In this document: positions 36,439-45,324 of the stretch, piece by piece
How positions within the stretch are numbered: the first letter of the stretch is position 1
How the letters are laid out: every line of letters begins with the position of its first letter
From: Hyphomonas sp.
Lineage (GTDB): Bacteria; Pseudomonadota; Alphaproteobacteria; Caulobacterales; Hyphomonadaceae
NCBI GenBank assembly: GCA_017792365.1
Contig: CP051229.1
Location: forward strand, 1,550,001 to 1,614,000
DNA: 64,000 nucleotides
Direction: 5' to 3'
Notes under the pieces: model-generated
Databases searched by the model: none
What the model was told of the DNA's origin: nothing
The model's input: only the letters and a program-made list of their open reading frames with translations
Translations under genes and position numbers: made by a program

Positions 36439-37620
36439 CTAAGCCCGCTCGACCGCCATCGCGATGCCTTCGCCGCCGCCGATGCACAGCGCAGCCATGC
36501 CCTTCTTGGCGTCTTTCTGCGCCATGGCGTTCAGCAGGGTGACGATGACGCGCGCGCCCGAAGCGCCTATCGGGTGACCGAGCGCACACGCGCCGCCATT
36601 CACGTTGACCTTGTCGTGCGACATCCCGAGCTCTTTCATCGCGATCATCGGGACCACCGCAAACGCCTCGTTGATCTCCCAGAGGTCGACGTCTTCGGCC
36701 TTCCAGCCAGCCTTGTCCAAGGCCTTCTTCATCGCGGGAACCGGAGCGGTGGTGAAGTACTCAGGCTCGTGGCTGTGCGCAGACGTCGCGACGATTTTCG
36801 CAAGCACCTTCAACCCGCGCTTCTTGGCTTCGGACTCGCGCATCAACACCAGCGCCGCAGCGCCGTCGGAAATCGCCGACGCGTTCGCCGCCGTCACCGT
36901 GCCGTCCTTCGAGAACGCCGGCTTCAGTTGCGGAATCTTGTCCGGCATCGCGCTGCGCGGCAGCTCATCGGAGTCGACAACCGTCTCGCCCTTGCGGGTC
37001 TTGACCGTCACCGGCGCGATCTCGCCCTTGAACCGGCCTTCCTTGGTCGCCGACTGCGCGCGGCCCAGCGTTTCCAGTGCGTAGGCGTCCTGCTGCTCGC
37101 GCGTGAACTGGTACTCCCTCGCGATCATGTCGGCGAAGTTCCCCATCGCGCCGCCGCCATAGGCGTCCTCAAGGCCGTCCAGCGCCATGTGATCCTTCAT
37201 GCCCGAATGGCCATACTTGTGACCCTTGCGCAGGTCGACGAGATGCGGCGCGTTGGTCATGCTTTCCATGCCGCCCGCCACGACGATATCCGCTTCGCCA
37301 GCAAGGATCGTGTTGCGCGCTAGGATCGCAGCCTGCATGCCCGATCCGCACATCTTGTTGATCGTCGTCGCTTCAGAAGACTTCGGAAGACCTGCCTTGA
37401 TGCCGGCCTGACGCGCCGGCGCCTGGCCCTGGCCCGCGGGCAGGCAATTGCCCATCAGCACCCAGTCGATCACGTCTCCATCCAGCCCGGCGCCTTTCAC
37501 CGCGGCCTCGATCGCCACAGCGCCAAGCTCATTGGCCGAGAAGCTCGCCAACTCGCCCAACAGCCCCCCCATCGGCGTCCGCGCCATACCGACAATAACG
37601 ACAGGATCAGACTGGCTCAT
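36439..37620 (-). CDS. Acetyl-CoA C-acyltransferase (thiolase)
   Basis: 393 aa thiolase II-type. The acylated Cys is in INKMCGSGMQAA, with the second set NEAFAVVP, GGACALGHPIGASGARV (catalytic His) and ALCIGGGEGIA (proton-exchange Cys). The length and the absence of a mitochondrial-type extension suit the biosynthetic acetoacetyl-CoA thiolases (AtoB/PhaA), although beta-oxidation use is possible. It is divergent from the host-attachment-type gene at 37754 and followed by a tiny membrane ORF and DUF2332 gene on the same strand. Confidence 0.93.
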   Translation of the reverse strand: MSQSDPVVIVGMARTPMGGLLGELASFSANELGAVAIEAAVKGAGLDGDVIDWVLMGNCLPAGQGQAPARQAGIKAGLPKSSEATTINKMCGSGMQAAILARNTILAGEADIVVAGGMESMTNAPHLVDLRKGHKYGHSGMKDHMALDGLEDAYGGGAMGNFADMIAREYQFTREQQDAYALETLGRAQSATKEGRFKGEIAPVTVKTRKGETVVDSDELPRSAMPDKIPQLKPAFSKDGTVTAANASAISDGAAALVLMRESEAKKRGLKVLAKIVATSAHSHEPEYFTTAPVPAMKKALDKAGWKAEDVDLWEINEAFAVVPMIAMKELGMSHDKVNVNGGACALGHPIGASGARVIVTLLNAMAQKDAKKGMAALCIGGGEGIAMAVERA

Positions 37621-37753
37621 GGGTTTTCCTTCCTGAATTTAATGCGCTGCACAATCGCGGTCCCGCCGCGCTGCGTCAAGCGGTGGATCGTGAGGGAACG
37701 ACCCCCGCCGCCAGACATTAAGTTATGAGTTAGCGGAAAAGGGAGCGGCTCAA

Positions 37754-38194
37754 GTGAAACTCGGACACGGTGCGTGGATCCTGGTAGGCGACGGAGAAAA
37801 GGCTCTGTTTCTCGTCAATCAGGGGGACGCCACCCACCCCGTTCTCGAAACGCTTCGCGTGATGGAGAACCACAATCCTCCGTCTGGAGAGCAGGCCGCA
37901 GATTCACCGGGACGCATGCATGACGGTCCCGGACCTCACCGCAGCGCCGTCCAGAACACCGACTGGCATGAGATCGAGAAGGAACGGTTCGCGAAGGAGG
38001 TCGCTGAGTTCCTCTACAAGGCCGCCCACGAAAACCGCTACTCGAAGCTCGTCGTCGCCGCGCCTCCTAAGACGCTCGGCGATCTGCGCAAGGAATTCCA
38101 CAAGGAGGTCCAGGAGCGGATCATCGCCGAGATAGACAAGGACTTCACCAACCAGCCGCCCTACGAAATCGAGAAGCACCTCGCCGCAGCGTAG
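37754..38194 (+). CDS. Host attachment family protein (baeRF-like)
   Basis: 146 aa, GTG start behind AAAAGGGAGCGG. Family motifs: WILVGDGEKALFLVNQGD at the N-terminus, GPHRSAVQNTDWHEIEKERFAKEVAEFLYKAA, and LVVAAPPKTLGDLRKEFHKEVQERI. This is the protein family first linked to Agrobacterium attachment to plant cells and related to archaeal release-factor-like baeRF domains. The actual function in free-living bacteria is unsettled. A small acidic protein gene follows 30 bp downstream, probably in the same transcript. Confidence 0.85.
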   Translation: MKLGHGAWILVGDGEKALFLVNQGDATHPVLETLRVMENHNPPSGEQAADSPGRMHDGPGPHRSAVQNTDWHEIEKERFAKEVAEFLYKAAHENRYSKLVVAAPPKTLGDLRKEFHKEVQERIIAEIDKDFTNQPPYEIEKHLAAA

Positions 38195-38224
38195 GCGCGC
38201 TGGCCCCAACAAGGATTACAATCG

Positions 38225-38575
38225 ATGCCCCGTGAAGCCGCGCCTGAAGTGCGCCCGATCGACAGTGAACTCGGCGGCGACGCCGACACTCCCAACCTGT
38301 CGCTGGAGATGACAACCGACGATATCGACGACATCGCCCTGTCCCCCGAATTGCCCGCAGACCACCGCCGGCGTCAGCTGATCGACATCCGCAACGAACT
38401 GCAAAGCCGCGCAGCCACGGACGGCGGCGAAGACATGCACCGCCTCCTCGACTACGTTAACAGCCACATCGCCTCGTTCGACAATCCGATCGAAGCTGAA
38501 GGCGCTCTCGATTCCGTCGGCATGGACACCACCGACCGCACCGACGACGACGATCCGGCCGACAGTCTGCAATAG
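38225..38575 (+). CDS. Small acidic protein of unknown function
   Basis: 116 aa, no family recognised. It is acidic throughout and Asp-rich at both ends (TTDDIDDIALSPEL, TDRTDDDDPADS), with one predicted helix in HRRRQLIDIRNELQSRAATDGGEDMHRLLDYVNSH. There is no signal peptide or membrane segment. The ATG follows AAGGATTACAATCG. It sits 30 bp after the host-attachment gene and 8 bp before the end of the convergent dodecin gene. Confidence 0.7.
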   Translation: MPREAAPEVRPIDSELGGDADTPNLSLEMTTDDIDDIALSPELPADHRRRQLIDIRNELQSRAATDGGEDMHRLLDYVNSHIASFDNPIEAEGALDSVGMDTTDRTDDDDPADSLQ

Positions 38576-38583
38576 TCCCGCGA

Positions 38584-38816
38584 CTATTTCCTCGTTGTAC
38601 GTCTCGGAGCTGACGGGGTTTCGACCTCGAACGTCATCTGCATGTTCACGCGATAGGTCGCGATTTTTCCACCCTTGATGGTGGTCGACATGTTGTTGAC
38701 GTTGGCAGACTTGAGACCGCGCACGGTCTTGTCGAAGCGGGCGACAGCGGTCGCGATTGCATCTTCAAACGACTTGGTCGACTCCGCCATGATCTGTTCG
38801 ATTTCATGATGGCCAT
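38584..38816 (-). CDS. Dodecin family flavin-binding protein (start region frameshifted)
   Basis: About 77 aa when repaired. The dodecin core reads ESTKSFEDAIATAVARFDKTVRGLKSANVNNMSTTIKGGKIATYRVNMQMTFEVE. Dodecins are 65-75 aa beta-alpha-beta-beta proteins that assemble into dodecamers binding flavins, usually riboflavin or lumichrome, as storage. The frame of the core has no good start, whereas an ATG at 38816 with a perfect AAGGAGGG seven bases upstream is one base out of phase. One extra C near 38808 would give MAIHEIEQIMAEST, the normal family N-terminus, so an indel is likely. Confidence 0.82.
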
Positions 38817-39005
38817 AGTCCAACCCTCCTTTATGAGTGTCCGACCACGCTAATGGTCTCTGCCGCCGCAACAACCGTATAAGCCATCAACGGCGGAACT
38901 ATTTTTCAGCCGTCGACTCCCACGCAGGCCCGCCTCGCTCGCCACGTCCGACGAAAGCTCACCTTCCGCTGGCATCCTCGCCGCGACGGCGATAGAGACG
39001 TTGCG

Positions 39006-39638
39006 ATGCGTCTCACCCTCCATTCCGTAAACGTTGGACAGCCCGCCGCAATCGGCGAAATCGACGGCGCGCCCGTCATTTCGGCGATATCCAAGCAACC
39101 CGTCTCGGCAACCACGATCAGCCTGCAGGAAGCGACACTCGAGGGAGACGGCGTCGCAGACAGGCGCGTCCACGGCGGCCCAGACAAGGCAGTCTACGCC
39201 TATCCGAATGACCACTGGGACTGGTGGACCGCCGAAGCTGGCCTCAAGACCTTCCCCGGAGCGTTCGGAGAAAATCTGACGCTGGAAGGCGCTACCGAAC
39301 ACGAAGTCCAGATCGGCGACGTCTTCAAATGGGGCGACGCGCTCCTGCAGGTCAGCCAGCCCCGCGCGCCATGTTACAAGTTCAGGATGTACACGGGCCG
39401 TGACGACGCCGCCGCGCGCATGACGATATCGGGCAGGTGCGGGTGGTATTTTCGCGTCCTGCAAACGGGAACAGTGCCGACCTCCGGCGTCCTGGAACGC
39501 ATCGAGACGGGAGCCGGCGCAAGCGTCTACATGGCGTTCATGGCCGCCTTCAACCGGCGCTTCAGCCGGGACACGCGCGCGCAGATCGCAGCAGACCCGG
39601 CGCTGGCCGCCGACTGGCGCAAGATGCTCACCGCCTAG
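39006..39638 (+). CDS. MOSC domain protein (YiiM-like)
   Basis: 210 aa. The MOSC hallmark is GDGVADRRVHGGPDKAVYAYPNDHWDWW, followed by FGENLTLEGATEHEVQIGDVF, and the conserved Cys is in PRAPCYKFRMYTG. A C-terminal YiiM-type 3-alpha segment holds SVYMAFMAAFNRRFSRDTRAQIAADPALAADWRKML. MOSC proteins bind the molybdenum cofactor through the cysteine and reduce N-hydroxylated compounds. No partner genes are adjacent. The ATG 39006 is the first in frame after the AT-poor 182-bp gap before it, in which nothing else was seen. Confidence 0.9.
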   Translation: MRLTLHSVNVGQPAAIGEIDGAPVISAISKQPVSATTISLQEATLEGDGVADRRVHGGPDKAVYAYPNDHWDWWTAEAGLKTFPGAFGENLTLEGATEHEVQIGDVFKWGDALLQVSQPRAPCYKFRMYTGRDDAAARMTISGRCGWYFRVLQTGTVPTSGVLERIETGAGASVYMAFMAAFNRRFSRDTRAQIAADPALAADWRKMLTA

Positions 39639-39802
39639 GACAAGCCGTACGACATCAGCACATGCTGCGCCGCACACTGCCGCACAGCACCTGCAGCAAG
39701 TCGCGCATCCTCCCCCGGATCCCCTGCGTCTATCGCCAGCGCAATACAATTGGCACGCGCATCGCAACCAGCGCTTCGCTCAAGTGTTGAGAGGAGATCG
39801 CT

Positions 39803-40219
39803 GTGGGAGAAAACCCGATGTTCGACTCGTTCCTTCGTTCACAGCACCACGTTGAAGCAGAGATACACCCCCCAATCTGTGCCGCCGATCTGACGGTCCA
39901 GCATCAGGCGCTCGCGCAACGAATGGTGCAGGTCTTTCAAAGAGGCGATACCGAGCCGCCTTCAATCGCCTGCGCAGGACACTGCGTCTTCGTTCGCACC
40001 CGTCATGGACGCTTCTGCGTGACGATCGCGAATGACCGCCTGTTGCTTGTCAGCAGCGCGGACAACTCCGAACTGGGGCGGTTTTCAACGCCCGCAGGCG
40101 TCTGTCGCCACATCGTCCAGATGGAGCGAGGTCAGATCGCGGCCGCCGACGCGCCGGCGCTGACGGTCGCGGAGATGAAGCCGCCGCCGAGAACAAGGAT
40201 TGCGTCCGGGGCTGCGTAG
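39803..40219 (+). CDS. Hypothetical protein overlapping mnmA
   Basis: 138 aa, no family recognised. The GTG at 39803 is used because GAGGAG lies six bases upstream. The middle ([42 protein letters not shown]) looks like a small beta-rich fold. The 3' end overlaps the convergent mnmA gene by 88 bp, unusual in this compact but mostly non-overlapping region, so either the overlap is real or the true stop has been lost to an indel. Four Cys residues are spread along it without a clear metal motif. Confidence 0.5.
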   Translation: MGENPMFDSFLRSQHHVEAEIHPPICAADLTVQHQALAQRMVQVFQRGDTEPPSIACAGHCVFVRTRHGRFCVTIANDRLLLVSSADNSELGRFSTPAGVCRHIVQMERGQIAAADAPALTVAEMKPPPRTRIASGAA

Positions 40220-41379
40220 AGCACACAGGCCTGCCCGGGCGAAACGCCTTCTTCCGCTTCGTCAAAAACGAAACCAGGAACCCGCGCTCCGTCGTCTCCA
40301 GCTATCATGGCCAGTCGTCCAGCTGCCGGCGGTCGCGTTGAGCGGACCCGCGCTAGTGCCGGCGTCTCGGCAGCGCAAGCAGCTTCCAGCGATCCCTCGC
40401 CCAGCCAGTTTGCCTCGCCCATGCTGAGCGCGCGCGTTTTCAGGGCTTCACGTGGACCAATGATGACGTGCTTCTTGGGCGCATCGATCTTCACGACATA
40501 CATCGGCTCTCCGGTCGCGACCTTCAGGCCGCGCCGCTGTCCGATCGTATAGCGGATCACGCCATCATGTTCGCCCATGAGGCGCCCGTCCATGTGACGG
40601 ATCTCGCCCGGCTGCTTGGCGTCAGGCCGCAGCTTCTCGACAATGTCGGCGTACTTGCCGTCTGGCACAAAGCAGATGTCCTGACTGTCCGGTTTCGCAG
40701 CCACCACCAGGCCAAGCGCCGCCGCAGCGCGACGCACGTCGGGCTTCGCCATGCCGCCTAGCGGAAAGCGCAGGAAATCCAGCTGCTCGCGCGTCGTTGC
40801 AAAAAGGAAATAGCTCTGGTCGCGATCGGCATCCTCGGCGCGTGCGAGCTGCGCACTGCCAGAACCGTCCGTCACCCGCCGGATGTAGTGTCCCGTCGCC
40901 ATGCAGTCCGCGCCAAGGTCTTTCGCAGTCGCCAGCAGATCCTTGAACTTGACCGTCTGGTTGCACCGCACGCACGGAATGGGCGTCGCCCCTTTCAGGT
41001 ACGTGTCGGCAAAGTCATCCATGACCTGCTCGCGAAAGCGGCTTTCGTAGTCGAGCACGTAATGCGGAATGCCCAGAGCCTCCGCCACGCGCCTCGCATC
41101 ATGAATGTCTTGCCCGGCGCAGCACGCGCCCTTCTTCTTCAGCGCCGCCCCATGATCATAGAGCTGTAGCGTGACGCCGATGACGTCATACCCGGCAAAC
41201 TTCAGCAGGGCTGCGACCACTGATGAATCCACGCCGCCGGACATCGCCGCCACAACCCGTGTCGCAGAACGCGGCTTGTCGAAGCCGAGATCCAACTCAG
41301 CCCCTGACAGGTCGACACTGCTCAGCCGGGAAAAATCACAGAAACCGCCGGCATCGGCCGCGGAGGTCGTATCGCTCAT
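40132..41379 (-). CDS. mnmA: tRNA 2-thiouridine synthesizing enzyme MnmA
   Basis: 415 aa. The PP-loop SGGVDSSV activates uridine 34 by adenylation, and the catalytic cysteines lie in [13 protein letters not shown] and [17 protein letters not shown] and YTIGQRRGL (the tRNA-binding segment) are present. The enzyme transfers sulfur to U34 in tRNA-Lys, Glu and Gln. The N-terminus carries about 45 extra residues before the PP-loop, common in alphaproteobacterial MnmA. The C-terminus overlaps the convergent hypothetical gene. Confidence 0.95.
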   Translation of the reverse strand: MSDTTSAADAGGFCDFSRLSSVDLSGAELDLGFDKPRSATRVVAAMSGGVDSSVVAALLKFAGYDVIGVTLQLYDHGAALKKKGACCAGQDIHDARRVAEALGIPHYVLDYESRFREQVMDDFADTYLKGATPIPCVRCNQTVKFKDLLATAKDLGADCMATGHYIRRVTDGSGSAQLARAEDADRDQSYFLFATTREQLDFLRFPLGGMAKPDVRRAAAALGLVVAAKPDSQDICFVPDGKYADIVEKLRPDAKQPGEIRHMDGRLMGEHDGVIRYTIGQRRGLKVATGEPMYVVKIDAPKKHVIIGPREALKTRALSMGEANWLGEGSLEAACAAETPALARVRSTRPPAAGRLAMIAGDDGARVPGFVFDEAEEGVSPGQACVLYAAPDAILVLGGGFISATVSAGASAAAI

Positions 41380-41530
41380 CGCTCGTCTCCAGCGGGTTCA
41401 AGGCCCGCAGCAAACTCATTTGACCGCCCATATAGGCAAACACGGGCCGCGCAGCAATCGCTGGTATTTCAAGCTTCCCGCCGCCATCCTCAGCGCCTAG
41501 CCTCATCGGGAAACAGACGGGAGCCAGTCG

Positions 41531-42043
41531 ATGATCCGAACCGCCCTCATGGTCGCAGCCGCCGCGGCGCTTACCGCGCCCGCCTCCGCCGAAATCCGCG
41601 ACTACTCCCCAGACGGCTTCGCCCTGCACTGGGAAGCGCCGGTGATGCAGTCCCGCGAAGCGCTATGGGACAAACTCATAACGCCATCGCGCTGGTGGTC
41701 GTCCGACCATACCTATTCTGGTGACGCCGCGAACCTGACGCTGGAACCGGTTCCCGGCGGATGCTGGTGCGAAACGTGGGATGGCGGCCAGATCCAGCAC
41801 GGCCACGTCCTTTCGGTCCAGCCGGGAAAGCAACTGGTCATCTCGGCGCCCTTCGGCCCCATGCAATCGATGGCCGTCAACGCTGTCATGACAATCTCGA
41901 TCGGCGAAACGGAAACCGGCGAGACCATGCTGATCAAGGATTTCGTCGCCACCGGCGCCAGTTTCCAGAATCTCGACGAGCTCGCGCAGGTCGTTCACAT
42001 GGTCCAGGGACAGGCCTTCAAGAGCCTCGCTTCAAACGAGTAG
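41531..42043 (+). CDS. Secreted SRPBCC (START-like) domain protein
   Basis: 170 aa. A signal peptide is present (ALMVAAAAALTAPASAE). The mature part reads FALHWEAPVMQSREALWDKLITPSRWWSSDHTYSG, the opening helix of polyketide-cyclase/AHSA1-type SRPBCC domains, then LVISAPFGPMQSMAVNAVMTISI and FVATGASFQNLDELAQVVHMVQGQAFKSL (long C-terminal helix). SRPBCC proteins bind hydrophobic ligands; the ligand is unknown. It is followed 31 bp on by a hypothetical gene on the same strand. Confidence 0.85.
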   Translation: MIRTALMVAAAAALTAPASAEIRDYSPDGFALHWEAPVMQSREALWDKLITPSRWWSSDHTYSGDAANLTLEPVPGGCWCETWDGGQIQHGHVLSVQPGKQLVISAPFGPMQSMAVNAVMTISIGETETGETMLIKDFVATGASFQNLDELAQVVHMVQGQAFKSLASNE

Positions 42044-42074
42044 CGCTCCAACCAGATCGTGCAGGGCACCTGCC

Positions 42075-42701
42075 ATGAGCAATGAACCGGCGACCGGCAA
42101 CCGCTACCTGTTCCAGACCTCGCAGCCGCGAGAGTTGCTCGCCTGCGTGGAGTTCGCCGCCCGGCAGGCTGACGAGGCTGCCGATGATCCGGGGGCATTC
42201 CGCTGGCTGGTCATCTCCATGGTGCTCGGCGTCCAGAACGCGTGCCTCTGCGCACTGGACTTCGACGATGAGTACGGAACGCGCGGCATGCGCTTCGCCG
42301 ATGCACGGACGATTCGTCACTGGACCAGAAACGGCCGGAAGGGGCCGCAGCCGAAAGCGATACGCGATCCCAGGATCGTTTCACCGCTCGAACTGCTCGA
42401 CCGCGTCGGCGACAGGAAATTCCTGCGCCCGCCCTACACGCTCCCGGTCACACGCCAGATCGCGTCAGACTTTGACGCGCTCAACGACCTCCGAAACACC
42501 TTTCTGCACTTTTCCGAGGACGGCTGGACGACCGATCTGCGGGAGATACCGCAACTCGTTCTGACCGCCTGCAAGATCATCCGGCATCTCGCGGTCACCC
42601 AGCCTGCCTACCTTCGCAACGCCGAGCGCGGTCACAAGGATCGCGTCGCTCACGCGCTTGATGAGATCGAATTAGCCATGGAGCACTACGGAGCGGGCTG
42701 A
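42075..42701 (+). CDS. Conserved-looking hypothetical protein
   Basis: 208 aa, no family recognised with confidence. It is helical and cytoplasmic, with segments such as ELLACVEFAARQADEAADDPGAFRWLVISMVLGVQNACLCAL and FDALNDLRNTFLHFSEDGWTTDLREIP; the latter N-x-F-x-H-F pattern is reminiscent of HEPN-like helical bundles but lacks the R-x4-6-H motif. The ATG follows 31 bp after the SRPBCC gene, and the 3' end overlaps the convergent PQQ-type dehydrogenase gene by 16 bp. Confidence 0.7.
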   Translation: MSNEPATGNRYLFQTSQPRELLACVEFAARQADEAADDPGAFRWLVISMVLGVQNACLCALDFDDEYGTRGMRFADARTIRHWTRNGRKGPQPKAIRDPRIVSPLELLDRVGDRKFLRPPYTLPVTRQIASDFDALNDLRNTFLHFSEDGWTTDLREIPQLVLTACKIIRHLAVTQPAYLRNAERGHKDRVAHALDEIELAMEHYGAG

Positions 42702-44119
42702 ACCTCTTCGGCATCGGCGGTCGTCTCCGGCATCGCCGCGCCGTCATCGCTGTCGGCGTCCTGGTCCTGGGAAGCGCCATCAGTCATTTCACGTTCGGTG
42801 GGCGCTGTCGGATCGCGCACGCGCCAGATCACGTTGCCGACGTCATCGGCAACCAGCAGCGCTCCATCATTGGCGATCTGAACGCCAACGGGCCGTCCGC
42901 GCGCTTCATCGCCCACCAGGAACCCGGTAAGCAGATCAATCGGCTCGCCCGAAGCAACGCCATTCTCGAACGGCACGAACAACACCTTGTAGCCGCTGCG
43001 GGGATTCCGGTTCCACGACCCGTGCTGGCCGATGATCGCACCTTCCTCGAACATGGGACCCAGCTCGGCGCCTTCGGCGAACGTCAGCCCCAGCGAAGCG
43101 GTGTGAGCGCCAACCGCGTAGTCCGGTTTGATCGCCGCCGCGACCTTCTCCGGCGCCTGCGGCTCCACGCGTTCATCGACGATGTCCCCGTAATAACTGT
43201 ACGGCCAGCCATAGAAGCCGCCGCGCTGAACCGAGGTGATATAGTCAGGAACAAGATTGTGCCCGAGTTCATCGCGCTCGTTGACCGCCGTCCACAACTC
43301 ACCCGTCGTGGGGTTCCACGCCAGTCCGACGGGGTTGCGAAGCCCGGTGGCGAACAATTGTTTCTCGCCGGTCGCGACATCCACTTCCCAGATCGCCGCG
43401 CGCCCTTCCTCGGCCGTCATGCCCTGCTCGCCAATATTCGAGTTGGAGCCAACCGTCGCATAGAGCTTCGATCCATCGGCAGATGCGATGATGGTCTTCG
43501 TCCAGTGATAATTGATCTCGCCCGCAGGCAGGTCAGTGAGCGTCCGCCCCGCAGCCGTGATTTCAGTTTCCCCCTCGCGATATGGGAAAGCGACAATGCC
43601 GTCGGTATTCGCGACATAGAGCGTATCGCCGATCAGCTGCATCCCCATGGGTGAAGTCAGGTCTGTCAGGAACGGCGTCTGCAGCTCGGCAACGCCGTCC
43701 CCATCTTCATCGCGCAGCAAGGTAATGCGGTCCGCCGACGGCACAGCGGCCCCAGCCTTCTCCATCGCTTGCTGTTGGAAATAAGCGCGAATGCCGCCGC
43801 CGCTGTCGGGCTTGGGCTGAGCATTACTCTCGGCCACCAGCACGTCACCGTTGGGCAGCACATACAGCCAGCGTGGATGATCCAGACCTTCCGCAAACGC
43901 GACAACTTCCAGGCCTTCAGCCGCTGTCGGCCCCGAACCGTCGATCCATCCCGTGGCTTCGGCCACTTTCAGCGCGGGGATCAGCGAGCCGCTGGGCTCA
44001 GGCAAGTTCGGCGAAGCGCCATAGCCGACTGAAACGGGCTCATCGGCCGTGCCCGCGCAGGAGGCGGCCGCCAGCCCGAAGGAAATGGCGAGCAATGATG
44101 TCGAATAACGGCGGAGCAT
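42686..44119 (-). CDS. PQQ-dependent sugar dehydrogenase (sorbosone-type), lipoprotein
   Basis: 477 aa from the ATG at 44119, which begins a lipoprotein signal (LLAISFGLAAASCAG); the extra 16 codons upstream are not signal-like. The beta-propeller has the family segments FAEGLDHPRWLYVLPNGDVLVAES, DLTSPMGMQLIGDTLYVANTDG, FATGLRNPVGLAWNPTTGELWTAVNERDELG and GQHGSWNRNPRSGYKVLFVPF, typical of soluble glucose/sorbosone dehydrogenases. It acts in the periplasm and would need PQQ; no pqq genes are in the window. The C-terminal tail is acidic and Glu/Asp-rich. Confidence 0.9.
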   Translation of the reverse strand: MLRRYSTSLLAISFGLAAASCAGTADEPVSVGYGASPNLPEPSGSLIPALKVAEATGWIDGSGPTAAEGLEVVAFAEGLDHPRWLYVLPNGDVLVAESNAQPKPDSGGGIRAYFQQQAMEKAGAAVPSADRITLLRDEDGDGVAELQTPFLTDLTSPMGMQLIGDTLYVANTDGIVAFPYREGETEITAAGRTLTDLPAGEINYHWTKTIIASADGSKLYATVGSNSNIGEQGMTAEEGRAAIWEVDVATGEKQLFATGLRNPVGLAWNPTTGELWTAVNERDELGHNLVPDYITSVQRGGFYGWPYSYYGDIVDERVEPQAPEKVAAAIKPDYAVGAHTASLGLTFAEGAELGPMFEEGAIIGQHGSWNRNPRSGYKVLFVPFENGVASGEPIDLLTGFLVGDEARGRPVGVQIANDGALLVADDVGNVIWRVRDPTAPTEREMTDGASQDQDADSDDGAAMPETTADAEEVQPAP

Positions 44120-44213
44120 GTCAGAACCTCGAATTTCTCGGAAAGCCGACACCCACCACTCCCACAACCCCCAGATGCCGCGACAGTTCCACGTGGCTCG
44201 GAAAACGCGCCGA

Positions 44214-45071
44214 TCAGGCGGGTCTGGTCAGTCCGAGCCGCTTACCGACGATGCGGTCGACCATACGCTTGGGGAGGTACTTCATCACAAGATACGTCAA
44301 AGGCGCGGGCGTCGCCAGCACGCGTGCGGCCGGCTTTTTCGCCGTCAGCTGCTCGCAGATCTTCTCGCCAATGTATTCCGGGGTCAGGCCCTTCTCCGCC
44401 ATCTTCTCGAACTGCTCGAACATGGCGTCTATCGGCTTCACATACTCAGGCCGCACATCGCTCCCGTACTTCTCACGGTCCGCCTTCGACCAGATCGGCG
44501 TTGCAACATTCCCTGCAGCCACGATCGAAGCATCGACCCCGAACGGCATCAGCTCACGCCGCATGCTGTCGGTTAGGCCTTCAAGCCCGAACTTGCTCAC
44601 ATGGTATGGCGCCATCAGCGGGAACGCATTGGTACCGCCGACAGACCCCACATTGACGATTCGGCCAGGCTCGCCGGCGAGCGACCGGTCGACGCCAAGC
44701 AGCGGCGCAAAAGCCTTCACGCATGCGACGATCCCGGTCAGATTGACCTCAAGCTGCTTGCGAAAATCATCAAGCGGCATGCTGAGCAAAGGTCCGCCCA
44801 CAGCGATGCCGGCATTGTTCACAAGGCCGCCCAGGGTGTGACCGTTGAGCGCTTCGCGAACTTCATCCGCTCCGCGCTGGACAGCGGCTTCATCGGTCAC
44901 ATCGAATTCGACAGCAGTGAAATTGTCGCCGAGTTCAGACCTCAGGCGCTTCCCGTCCTCACCGTTTCTGACAGACCCGAACACACGCCATCCTCGCGCA
45001 ATCATCACTTCCGAAGCGCCTAGACCAATCCCGGACGATGCACCCGTTATGACTACGCTTTGACGACTCAT
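44214..45071 (-). CDS. SDR family NAD(P)-dependent oxidoreductase
   Basis: 285 aa. The cofactor loop is TGASSGIG, the NNAG motif is in LVNNAGIA, and the catalytic set is VGSVGG (Ser) and YHVSKFGLE (Tyr/Lys). The region after Lys is GLTDSMRRELMPFGVDASIVAAGNVATPIW, and a hydrophobic, basic C-terminus (LTYLVMKYLPKRMVDRIVGKRLGL) could attach to the membrane, as in retinol-dehydrogenase-like SDRs. The substrate is unknown. It runs on the same strand as the PQQ dehydrogenase with a 95-bp gap. Confidence 0.88.
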   Translation of the reverse strand: MSRQSVVITGASSGIGLGASEVMIARGWRVFGSVRNGEDGKRLRSELGDNFTAVEFDVTDEAAVQRGADEVREALNGHTLGGLVNNAGIAVGGPLLSMPLDDFRKQLEVNLTGIVACVKAFAPLLGVDRSLAGEPGRIVNVGSVGGTNAFPLMAPYHVSKFGLEGLTDSMRRELMPFGVDASIVAAGNVATPIWSKADREKYGSDVRPEYVKPIDAMFEQFEKMAEKGLTPEYIGEKICEQLTAKKPAARVLATPAPLTYLVMKYLPKRMVDRIVGKRLGLTRPA

Positions 45072-45110
45072 GTATCGGCTCCGGCCCTCTATTCTCTGCA
45101 GACGCGCTCC

Positions 45111-45293
45111 TCAGCGAGTACGGCCAAGCCTGGCAAGCAGATCATCCGGATCCGCTCCCATCTCGCGCACGCTCTCTTCCCACCGGGCCAATGCGTCCCA
45201 GTAATAGTCGAAAATGCACGGGCTACATCCGCGCTCGCAACACTCGAACGGCTCGGGCTTGTTCGGCGGCGGAGGCACGGCCTGACTAGTCAT
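45111..45293 (-). CDS. Oxidoreductase-like domain small protein
   Basis: 60 aa. It carries the Pro-rich lead and cysteine motif KPEPFECCERGCSPCIFDYYWDALARWEESV, which matches the oxidoreductase-like N-terminal domain (PF09791). Four cysteines (C-C-x3-C-x2-C) could bind metal or form disulfides. The domain is otherwise known fused to eukaryotic oxidoreductases; stand-alone bacterial forms have no assigned function. It lies between the SDR gene and flgL, all leftward. Confidence 0.8.
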   Translation of the reverse strand: MTSQAVPPPPNKPEPFECCERGCSPCIFDYYWDALARWEESVREMGADPDDLLARLGRTR

Positions 45294-45324
45294 GGGTCCC
45301 GCAATTCAGTTGCGTAACGCCAGT

